Assembly: GCA_003225055.1 (NCBI GenBank)
Contig: QIAU01000122.1
Span: 51,034-115,033 of the forward strand
From: Acidobacteriota bacterium
Lineage (GTDB): Bacteria > Acidobacteriota > Terriglobia > Terriglobales > Acidobacteriaceae
DNA: 64,000 nt
Reading direction: 5' to 3'
The notes below the pieces were generated by a model that worked only from the letters and a program-made list of their open reading frames with translations, was not told the origin of the DNA and did not search any database. The translations under genes and the position numbers were made by a program. Positions 1 to 7,451 of this stretch are shown piece by piece (position 1 is the stretch's first letter; the number at the start of each line of letters is the position of its first letter).

Positions 1-680
1 ATGGTAGTGGAGTTCATGAATTGGGCGATAAGCGTGCGCATGGCACTGCGCCATGGCATTCACGACGCGCAACGACGTCCCTATTTCCCCTTTCCGCCCG
101 GGCGGAAACTTCTCCCAGAACATAACCCAGCGCGCGGCGAAAACATCGGGTTCGTTGAAGGTCACCCAATATCTGCAGAGATCACCTAATTCGCCCACCA
201 CTGTCCGGGCAAAGCGCTCGAAAATTTCAACTGCGTTGGGCCCGAGGAAGGCACCTTGCCGCTCAAACCATTTCAGATGGGTGAAATGGTGCAGACAGAC
301 GATCAGTTGAATGCCGCGTTGCTGAAGGTCTTGCAGCATCTGCCGGTATCGCTGCAATGCTTCTCCGTTCCATTGCCCTGGTTGCGGCTCAAGGCCCTCC
401 ATTCGACGGAGAGCCGTAGGGCATTCAGACCCAGGTCGCGGGCGAGATCAAAATCGCGCTCGGCATTGTTCCACCAATCGCAAGCAAGGCCACAACGTTC
501 ACCCGACTCGATGCGTCCTGCGGCTTCCCAGTCGTACCACTGATTGTCTTTGTTTTCCGCTTCCACCTGGTGCGCCGCGGTCGAGACGCCCCAGAGAAAA
601 CCTTTGGGGAACTCCACCCCTAAGCTGGGGCCCCATGAGCCTTCTAATGCAGAATTGCTGATCGTGGCAGCCGGAGTCAT
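1..680 (-). pseudogene. GH1 beta-glucosidase, frameshifted and cut by the left window edge
   Basis: Glycoside hydrolase family 1, a retaining beta-glycosidase acting on cello- or other beta-oligosaccharides. The N-terminus carries the family signature FPKGFLWGVSTAAHQVE at about residues 24-40. About 280 bases in, after the Val-Glu-Trp-Arg stretch that precedes strand 2 of the barrel, the frame is lost near 395-400. Reading on in the next minus-strand frame gives an uninterrupted GH1 continuation, including a Gln-Leu-Ile-Val-Cys-Leu-His-His segment and the acid/base motif TFNEP, up to base 1. One missing base explains everything, so this is either a true single-base deletion or a sequencing error. 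No signal peptide is seen, suggesting a cytoplasmic enzyme. It lies about 105 bases downstream of rpsA on the same strand. The nucleophile motif lies beyond the window. Confidence 0.85.
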
Positions 681-787
681 TGGCTGGCATTCTAAGCGAT
701 GAACCTCCCCTCCGTAATCAACAACTCGAAGGAGATTCTGCTGCTTCTTGGACTCCCGGCGCGCACGATGCTGGTGCGCGGGAATGG

Positions 788-2470
788 CTAAGCCAGTTCG
801 AGATCGATCTTCTTCGCCGGCCGGTCCAACTTCGTGATTCGAAAACTACGAACTTGTCCGCTGCGGACCTCTGGGGGCTTCGATGATTGCGCAACGGCGC
901 CCCTTTTCCAATGCTCCTCGAGCATCGTACTGAGCGAAGCCAAGTCTGCGTTGGTTCCGGTCCGATCTGCCGCCGGAGTATCCACCCGGCTCTCTTCCGC
1001 CGAGACCCGGCATCGCGCTTGAATTCCTTCGCCCAGTTCCACCCGCACCGAGATCCCCGAAACCTCAATCACGCGGCCGCTTACAACGTCCCCTTCCTTG
1101 TGTTCGGCGAGATATTCGTCAATATCGGTCGGCACCAGCTGCTTTATTCCGAGTTTCAGGCGGCGTTTATCTTGATCGACTTCGAGCACCTGTGCTTTTA
1201 ATGATTGCCCGAGTCTAAGCACGTCTTGTGGGTGGTTGATCCGCTTTTCCGCGCTAATATCGCTCACATGGATCATGCCTTCAACACCCTCGGCTAGCTG
1301 CACAAATGCCCCGAATTTCGTGAGGCTTGTGATGTGGCCCTCTACCACCGACCCGGCCTTAAACTTTTGTGCGGCATCCACCCACGGATCACCTAACGCC
1401 TGCTTCAGCCCCAACGAAATCCGCCGCTCGTCGGTTTTGACTCCCAGGATCACGGCTTCCACCGTTTCACCGGGCTTAACTAGGTCGCTCGCTTTTCGCA
1501 CTTTCTTGACCCACGACATTTCCGAAACGTGAATCAATCCCTCGACGCCGGGCTCCAGCTCCACAAATGCTCCGAAATCGGTCACGCGAGTCACCCGTCC
1601 GCGAACGCGTTCTCCAGTCTTGTACTTGCCCGCAACCGAATCCCACGGATGCGGCAGCAGTTGCTTGATTCCCACTGATATGCGCCCCTTCTCGGCATTA
1701 ACCTTCAGAACCTTTGCCTCGATCGTCTGTCCTATTGTGAGAACGTCCGACGGTTGATTGATTCGGGCCCATGAAATGTCGCTCACATGCAGCAAGGCGT
1801 CCACACCGCCAATGTCGATGAAGGCCCCGTAGTCGGTGAGGCTGCGAACGGTGCCGTTTACCGGGCCCCCTTCCTTCAATTCCGAGTAACGCTGTTGCTT
1901 GACGGCTTGCTCTTCCTCCTCCGCCACAATGCGACGATCCACCACAATGTCTTGTTCGGCGGCGTCGAGTTTTATAATACGGCAGCGAATCTCCTGCTCG
2001 ATCAGCTTCTCCATCTCCGACGCGTCACGCACGCCGCTTCGCGAAGCCGGCATGAACGCGCGTACTCCCACGTCAACGTTCAGCCCACCTTTCACGATTC
2101 CTGTCACGATACCGATGATCGTGGTCCTGTCGTTAAAGGCCTTCTCCAGTGCCGCCCAGTCGGTTGGGCGAGCTGCTTGGCTGCGAGTCAGCTGGTAATA
2201 GCCCTGCGGATCGCGGCCCTTGATCGTAACCTGCAGCTTGTCCCCGGGATTCGGCGCCTCACGATCGCTGGGAAACTCCGATCGCGGCAAGACGCCTTCT
2301 GTCTTGAACCCAATGTCGAGAATCACTGACTCCGCGGACACGGAGACAACTGTCCCCTCTCGCCTGCCTTCCGATGTTTTGGCTGTATGGCCCTGCTCGA
2401 ATTGCGAAAGGATGTTGCCGAACGATTCGTTAGTTTCGCCCGCCGGAGATTTTGTGGTTGGATCGGACAT
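788..2470 (-). CDS. rpsA: 30S ribosomal protein S1
   Basis: Ribosomal protein S1, which holds mRNA on the 30S subunit and helps translation of leaders with weak Shine-Dalgarno sequences. The 560-residue product has serial S1/OB-fold repeats: two divergent N-terminal ones (about 35-110 and 115-195), then well conserved repeats at about 205-275, 290-360 and 375-450, each with the typical DYGAF/DFGAF/KFGAF core followed by (L/I)(L/I)HVS(D/E). A weaker sixth repeat follows (about 460-560) and ends in Lys-Leu-Asp. Length and repeat number fit full-length bacterial S1. The segment VDVGVRAFMPASRSG in repeat 2 is typical of acidobacterial S1. It is divergent from the DUF2891 gene. It is the only housekeeping gene here and argues for a chromosomal location. 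Confidence 0.95.
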   Translation of the reverse strand: MSDPTTKSPAGETNESFGNILSQFEQGHTAKTSEGRREGTVVSVSAESVILDIGFKTEGVLPRSEFPSDREAPNPGDKLQVTIKGRDPQGYYQLTRSQAARPTDWAALEKAFNDRTTIIGIVTGIVKGGLNVDVGVRAFMPASRSGVRDASEMEKLIEQEIRCRIIKLDAAEQDIVVDRRIVAEEEEQAVKQQRYSELKEGGPVNGTVRSLTDYGAFIDIGGVDALLHVSDISWARINQPSDVLTIGQTIEAKVLKVNAEKGRISVGIKQLLPHPWDSVAGKYKTGERVRGRVTRVTDFGAFVELEPGVEGLIHVSEMSWVKKVRKASDLVKPGETVEAVILGVKTDERRISLGLKQALGDPWVDAAQKFKAGSVVEGHITSLTKFGAFVQLAEGVEGMIHVSDISAEKRINHPQDVLRLGQSLKAQVLEVDQDKRRLKLGIKQLVPTDIDEYLAEHKEGDVVSGRVIEVSGISVRVELGEGIQARCRVSAEESRVDTPAADRTGTNADLASLSTMLEEHWKRGAVAQSSKPPEVRSGQVRSFRITKLDRPAKKIDLELA

Positions 2471-2605
2471 GATCGGCTACAGCCTTGTGGATTCGTAATG
2501 ATTCAAGGATAACATCGCGCCACCCATAGTGCGGGTGCGTTTGCTGAAAACCGTGGCATGGGCAGATCTCGCCAGAGCGGCCGAGTTCGTCTACAGTATG
2601 AGTCG

Positions 2606-3712
2606 ATGAAACCCACCCTCGGCATAATTTTCGGCGTAATTTTAGCTCTGTTCTCGACTCGCGCACTAGCCAGCGATACAACTGCTGATTTCGACATCAA
2701 GGCTGCTGAGCGCTTTGCGAATCTCGCACTCGCCTGTGTCCACAAAGAGTATCCCAATAAGATCAGCCATACCTTGAACGGCGATCGGGATGTGGCTCCG
2801 CCCAGGAAACTGACACCCACGTTCTACGGCTGTTACGACTGGCATTCTTCCGTACACGGGCACTGGTTGCTGGTGCGGCTCGTCAAAACTTTTCCTAACG
2901 CCGGCTTTGTCCGGTCTGCCCGCGAAGCACTGCGCCAGAGCTTGACTCGAGAACACATCGTGCAAGAGGCGGCGTATCTCCGAGGAGAAGGACGGGCCAG
3001 CTTCGAGCGCCCTTATGGGCTGGCTTGGCTATTGCAACTGGTAGCGGAACTCAGGCAATGGGACGATCCTCAAGCCCAAAAAATGGCCGCCAATCTCCGC
3101 CCCCTGGAAGAAGCAGCACTGGAACGGCTGAACCTCTGGCTGCCCAAGCTCCCGAATCCTGTGCGGATCGGCGAGCATGATCAGACCGCCTTTGCCCTCG
3201 GCCTGATGCTCGATTATGCGCGGGGGGGAGGCGATGAAAAATTTGCTGCACAGGTGCGATCGAAAGCCCGGCAATTCTATCTTAGCGACAAGAACTGCCC
3301 TTTGGCCTATGAGCCCTCCGGCGAGGATTTCCTTTCGCCTTGTCTCGGCGAGGCAGACGTGATGCGGCGTGTGCTGCCGAGCCGTGATTTTGCTCGCTGG
3401 TTGCAAGTTTTTCTGCCCCAAATCTCCTTGGCAAAGAGCGGCAACTGGTTACCGCCAGTCGTCTCGCCTGATCCCAGCGATCCCAAGTTAGCTCACTTGG
3501 ATGGCCTAAACCTGAGTCGTGCGTGGATGCTGGAGGGCGTGCGCGCGGGCTTACCGGAAGGCGACAAGCGGCGCAAAGTAATCCAGGCGGCAGCCGAGAT
3601 GCACAGGCGGGCGGGATTGGCGGCCGTCACGGGCGAGCACTACGAGGGTGGCCACTGGCTGGGAAGTTTTGCCGTGTACCTGGTTACCAAGAGCGGCATA
3701 CCTCCGCAGTAG
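2606..3712 (+). CDS. DUF2891 family secreted protein
   Basis: A 368-residue protein of the DUF2891 family, whose members are all-alpha and have no established reaction. The start at 2606 gives a clean Sec signal peptide (MKPTLGIIFGVILALFS then Ala-Leu-Ala-Ser); an upstream in-frame ATG at 2558 would put 16 polar residues before it. The family hallmark FYGCYDWHSSVHGHW lies at about residue 75, and GEHDQTAFALGLML and YEPSGEDFLSPCLGEADVM follow. The conserved His/Trp/Asp/Glu residues and helical repeats resemble (alpha/alpha)-barrel glycosidases, but that is inference. It probably acts in the periplasm. The broken zincin gene starts 12 bases downstream on the same strand. Confidence 0.85.
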   Translation: MKPTLGIIFGVILALFSTRALASDTTADFDIKAAERFANLALACVHKEYPNKISHTLNGDRDVAPPRKLTPTFYGCYDWHSSVHGHWLLVRLVKTFPNAGFVRSAREALRQSLTREHIVQEAAYLRGEGRASFERPYGLAWLLQLVAELRQWDDPQAQKMAANLRPLEEAALERLNLWLPKLPNPVRIGEHDQTAFALGLMLDYARGGGDEKFAAQVRSKARQFYLSDKNCPLAYEPSGEDFLSPCLGEADVMRRVLPSRDFARWLQVFLPQISLAKSGNWLPPVVSPDPSDPKLAHLDGLNLSRAWMLEGVRAGLPEGDKRRKVIQAAAEMHRRAGLAAVTGEHYEGGHWLGSFAVYLVTKSGIPPQ

Positions 3713-3724
3713 TACGGAGGGTTT

Positions 3725-4080
3725 ATGAAGCGCGAGCATTTCGTCCGGATAGTCGAAGCGGCGCTCGACTCGCTTCCAGGAGAATTTCGCCGCTGCATTT
3801 CGAATGTCGCGGTTCTGGTAGAGGATGTCCCCCCGAACCAGCCGTCAACACAGTCGGGACCGCAAGCGCAGCCGCTTCTCGGCCTGTTCCATGGCGTGCC
3901 TAGGACCAAGAAGAGCACATTTAACCTGCCGACGGGCCCTGATTACATCGTGCTTTACCGGAAAAACATTAAGCGGTTTGCTCCAGCGACGCCGAAATCT
4001 GCGAACAAATCCGCCGGACCGTGGTTCAGGAACTGGGCCACTATTTCGGAATGGATGAGAGCCAACTGAAAGATGTTTAG
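3725..4080 (+). pseudogene. Zincin-type metallopeptidase (PF06262-like), frameshifted, catalytic His lost
   Basis: A short cytosolic zincin-like protein of the family whose C-terminus carries HExGHxxGxxD. A strong ribosome binding site (GGAGG, 3716-3720) precedes the ATG. The first 82 residues are intact up to LPTGPDYIVLYRKNI. The frame then breaks at about 3970 by loss of one base. In the third frame the natural ending reappears up to the TAG at 4078-4080: VVQELGHYFGMDESQLKDV. There the expected HELGH is QELGH, so the first zinc-binding histidine is replaced by glutamine (CAG). A frameshift plus loss of a catalytic residue is better explained by a dead gene than by sequencing error alone. 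Without the shift the product would end at 4069 as a protein with no zinc site. Confidence 0.8.
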
Positions 4081-4145
4081 CCGAGAAAGTGCCTGGAGGA
4101 GGCTCCCTAGTCACAACGGCAAGAACAAATGGGGAAGTTGAAGCC

Positions 4146-6173
4146 TCATTTTGCGGCCTCGGCCCATTCTTCCTCGCCTCGCCGCAGCAACGTCTCGCGG
4201 TCTTCTGGCAGAATCCAGCGTTGCCCTATCAGATCGTCCACTGCGTTTGCGTATCGCCGGATGTAGTCTTCTCGACCGGAATAGCGTTCCGCTATCGATT
4301 TGCGCGGATCGCCCAGCTTTTGACGCTCAACGGCAGTCCTGGGAAATGGGAGGTAGGACCCCTCGAACGAGACACGCTGATCGGGTGCGCCGGTCAAAGG
4401 ATCGCGGAGATTCCAACTGGTGTAGGTTGCCAGAGGAACTGTGATCTCGGGCATGCGCACACCGTCACGTTCGTTTCCATCGTCATCGACTTGGGGCACC
4501 AGGACGGGGAAGGCCTGACCGACCTTGGGCGGCTGGAGGCTTAGAATTCCGTCCCGCCACCTTGGGCCAAAGTCGAGACGATAGGCCGCATTTGCTTCGT
4601 GCGGACGGTGCACAGCGGGGATCGCCGGCAACGCGTAATCTCTCAGAGGCACGAGGGTTCTGTTCGCAATCTTGGGATAACTGCTGGCGGGCGGAAGGGT
4701 GTTGTTGCGTACCCACGCGTCCAGGTTCGAGATCATGGCTCGCCAAAAATATTTCACCGGGATGGGCGATTGCGGCTGCTGTCCGAGCAGGTCGCCTTTG
4801 CCCTTTTCCGGAGGGAACGGGCCGGAGAAATGTTGCAAGCCAGTGAAGTGATAGATGCGGACATTCTCCGAGATAGCGGCGTCCTGTTGTCCATCCGGGC
4901 TGGTATGAAGCAAAGCAGCGGCTCGGCCCCAATATTCGTAGGATGTGTTGGAGAAGAAGATTTTGGGTACGACTTTGTCCGCCGCGGCGCGGTCGAGCAA
5001 TCCGCCTTTCTCTGCCGTCAGAGGATCGATCTCAGATTCATCAGTAAAGGGAAAGATGTCGGTGGGGAAGAAGACCGACGAAGTGGGCTGCGCGTCCCGC
5101 GACGGCTGCGCGAAACGGTAGTTGAAGCTGCCGCGGCCCGCCCCCGCAACGTGGGCAAGCACGCCATCGAGCGCCATTCTTCCGTCTTCGTCGGTGTTGA
5201 AGCCCTGATAAAGAAAGTCGCGCAGGAAGCGTCCGTTCTGCGAAATGCCCTCGCCGTAGACCCGCGCTGCCGGAGTGATGGCATCGGGTGTGTGCTTGGC
5301 ATAGGACGCAAAATCGCGTATGACGGCGAAGCCGGCCCCGGCTACGACCGGGTCAGTGACAACATAAACGTATTCGTATATTTTGCCGGGTTGAAAACCA
5401 CTGTTCAGGTGGATATATCGGTTGCTCAGGGTGAGCTTGCCATTCACGGTATGAGCGAACTGCCACTCCGTGCGAGGAATGAGGGTACGTTGGCTGTCTC
5501 GGGAGTCCCGGACCGTCAGCACATTGAGGGGATCGTCCGGTGCGGCGACCGGGTATTCAAGCCCGCCGATATTACCGAGAATAAGGTGTCCCAGCGGAAT
5601 CTCCGGCATCACCCTCGAGGGCATCAGATCGCCACGCAGCAGACCGGTGATGGCCTTTCCATTTTCTTTCGCGACAGGCGCAGAGAGACGCAGTGCGTCG
5701 GGACCGTCAGCATCCCATTGCCAACCGAGGCTCACGACGGTGAAGCCGTTACGCAGCAGCCAAGCATCTCCCGCGTCGCTCTTAAGATCGAAGTCCCCAC
5801 CATCCGCAAGAGCAATAATGCGTGCGCGACCGCGGTTGGGCACCTCCAAAAGCAACGAGCCATTGCCCCTCTTTGCGTCCTTCGGGCGGACGGCAATGAA
5901 GTCGGAAGAGACCTCGACCTCGCCGTTCATCAAGGTCACAGCGTTGCTGAGATCGACGATCCGCAGGTTGTGTGGATTGGCCACCGGAAGCGAAAAGTAG
6001 ACGCGCCCGATGATGCGCTCATAGGTCCCTGCGTCGCCCAACGCCCTACCGTTCCAAACATCTGTGCGGGAAGAGATCTCGACACGAGTGACCCGGGCAT
6101 CGAGCGGCGGAACCAGGAGGGCGAGAACCAGGAGTGACGAAGCTAAGCCAGGGGGCAGCATGCGCCGAAGCAT
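4146..6173 (-). CDS. Secreted alpha/beta-hydrolase-domain protein
   Basis: A 675-residue protein with an N-terminal signal peptide (hydrophobic run LASSLLVLALLVPPL). The body matches the large 'alpha/beta hydrolase domain' family common in Acidobacteria and Proteobacteria. Recognisable stretches are GDAGTYERIIGRVYF near the N-terminus, LLLEVPNRGR, GFTVVSLGWQWD, a central KIYEYVYVVTDPVVAGAGFAVIRDFASY, and SEYWGRAAALLHT-like sequence (here SYEYWGRAAALLHT) near residue 415, where the family has a conserved Ser-Glu-Tyr-Trp-Gly-Arg. The substrate is unknown; an esterase role is plausible by fold only. It is divergent from the GH10 xylanase with 128 bases between them, so its product might be an esterase that helps debranch xylan, but nothing in the sequence proves this. 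Confidence 0.8.
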   Translation of the reverse strand: MLRRMLPPGLASSLLVLALLVPPLDARVTRVEISSRTDVWNGRALGDAGTYERIIGRVYFSLPVANPHNLRIVDLSNAVTLMNGEVEVSSDFIAVRPKDAKRGNGSLLLEVPNRGRARIIALADGGDFDLKSDAGDAWLLRNGFTVVSLGWQWDADGPDALRLSAPVAKENGKAITGLLRGDLMPSRVMPEIPLGHLILGNIGGLEYPVAAPDDPLNVLTVRDSRDSQRTLIPRTEWQFAHTVNGKLTLSNRYIHLNSGFQPGKIYEYVYVVTDPVVAGAGFAVIRDFASYAKHTPDAITPAARVYGEGISQNGRFLRDFLYQGFNTDEDGRMALDGVLAHVAGAGRGSFNYRFAQPSRDAQPTSSVFFPTDIFPFTDESEIDPLTAEKGGLLDRAAADKVVPKIFFSNTSYEYWGRAAALLHTSPDGQQDAAISENVRIYHFTGLQHFSGPFPPEKGKGDLLGQQPQSPIPVKYFWRAMISNLDAWVRNNTLPPASSYPKIANRTLVPLRDYALPAIPAVHRPHEANAAYRLDFGPRWRDGILSLQPPKVGQAFPVLVPQVDDDGNERDGVRMPEITVPLATYTSWNLRDPLTGAPDQRVSFEGSYLPFPRTAVERQKLGDPRKSIAERYSGREDYIRRYANAVDDLIGQRWILPEDRETLLRRGEEEWAEAAK

Positions 6174-6301
6174 AGCATGTCCGGCTGCGTGTTGTTTTGC
6201 GCGGTCGTCGCGAATCGCTTTTTCTCGTGATATAGTTCACGGCCGCAACTAAACAGACTGAAGCCGATGCTTGCCTTTCGAGCCATGCCGATGGACACCC
6301 C

Positions 6302-7417
6302 ATGAACAAGACGCTGAGGTCCGTCATCGCCGCCGCTCTTGCTAGTTGGTCATTCGTTCTCTTCGCACAAACAACGCTGAAGGACGCATTCAAGAATTCG
6401 TTCTTGGTGGGTGCGGCCGTCAATCGCGCCCAGATTTCCGGGGAAGACAGCCGCGGAATAAAACTTATCGAGTCACAGTTCAACTCCATTACGCCAGAAA
6501 ACATGTTGAAGTGGACACTCGTACATCCTCAGCCCAATGTTTTCGACTTCCGAGCCGCCGATGGCTATGTCGAGTTTGGTGAGAGGCATCGCATGGTCGT
6601 GATAGGCCACACGCTGATTTGGCATAAGCAGACGCCGAATTGGGTTTTCGAAGACGAAAAGGGAAATCCGGTCACTCGTGACCTGCTTCTCAAGCGGATG
6701 CGAGACCATATCCACACTGTGGTAGGGCGATATCAAGGACGGATTCACGGCTGGGACGTGGTGAACGAAGCGCTTAATGAAGACGGGACCATGCGCCAGT
6801 CGCCTTGGATGACAATCATCGGCGCCGACTACGTCGAGAAGGCATTCCAGTTTGCGCATGAAGCCGACCCCAAGGCCGAGCTCTACTACAACGATTACTC
6901 GCTCGAAAACGAAGCTAAGCGGAAGGGGGCCGTGGCGCTGCTCAATAAACTGATGAAGGCAGGAATTCCGGTGACAGCCGTGGGCCTGCAAGGCCATGAC
7001 ACCCTGGATTGGCCCACCCCACAACAACAGGATGAGTCGATTGTGGCGTTTGAGAAGCTTGGCGTGAATGTGAACATTACGGAACTGGACATCACGGTAT
7101 TGCCCCGTGTGACGAAGGAGCCGGCAGCGGAGCCAAACCCGAACGCGGAGAATACACCGGCATTGAATCCCTACCCGAATGGCCTGCCGGACTCAGTCCA
7201 ACAGGCGCTTGCGAAGAGATACGCAGACCTTTTCGCCCTATTCCTGAAGCATCAGAAAGCCATTCGGCGGGTGACCTTCTGGGGCGTTACGGATGCGGAT
7301 TCGTGGCGCAATAACTGGCCGGTTCGGGGAAGAACGGATTATCCACTTCTCTTCGACCGCCGTGGCGTGGAGAAACCGGCCTTTGAAGCCGTGATCCGCA
7401 CCGCCCAGGCGAAGTAG
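6302..7417 (+). CDS. Endo-1,4-beta-xylanase, GH10
   Basis: Secreted xylanase of glycoside hydrolase family 10 that cuts internal beta-1,4 bonds in xylan with retention. The 371-residue product has a signal peptide ending near Val-Leu-Phe-Ala-Gln and one catalytic domain with no binding module. The acid/base glutamate is E156 in WDVVNEAL and the nucleophile E261 in NITELDI; the 105-residue gap matches characterised GH10 enzymes. GHTLIWHKQTPNW and the GVTDADSWR segment near the C-terminus are further signatures. A TATAGT-like -10 element near 6233 lies upstream. The GH3 gene follows within about 35 bases on the same strand, indicating co-transcription and a shared role in xylan breakdown. Confidence 0.95.
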   Translation: MNKTLRSVIAAALASWSFVLFAQTTLKDAFKNSFLVGAAVNRAQISGEDSRGIKLIESQFNSITPENMLKWTLVHPQPNVFDFRAADGYVEFGERHRMVVIGHTLIWHKQTPNWVFEDEKGNPVTRDLLLKRMRDHIHTVVGRYQGRIHGWDVVNEALNEDGTMRQSPWMTIIGADYVEKAFQFAHEADPKAELYYNDYSLENEAKRKGAVALLNKLMKAGIPVTAVGLQGHDTLDWPTPQQQDESIVAFEKLGVNVNITELDITVLPRVTKEPAAEPNPNAENTPALNPYPNGLPDSVQQALAKRYADLFALFLKHQKAIRRVTFWGVTDADSWRNNWPVRGRTDYPLLFDRRGVEKPAFEAVIRTAQAK

Positions 7418-7451
7418 AAGTAGTTCTGTGTTCACGATGCTGGTGAGGAAC

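Noticed and set aside
4599..6137. Long plus-strand open frame of 512 codons
   Set aside because: It is antisense to the alpha/beta-hydrolase gene, lacks protein-like motifs and has no ribosome binding site; it is a by-product of high G+C codon bias.
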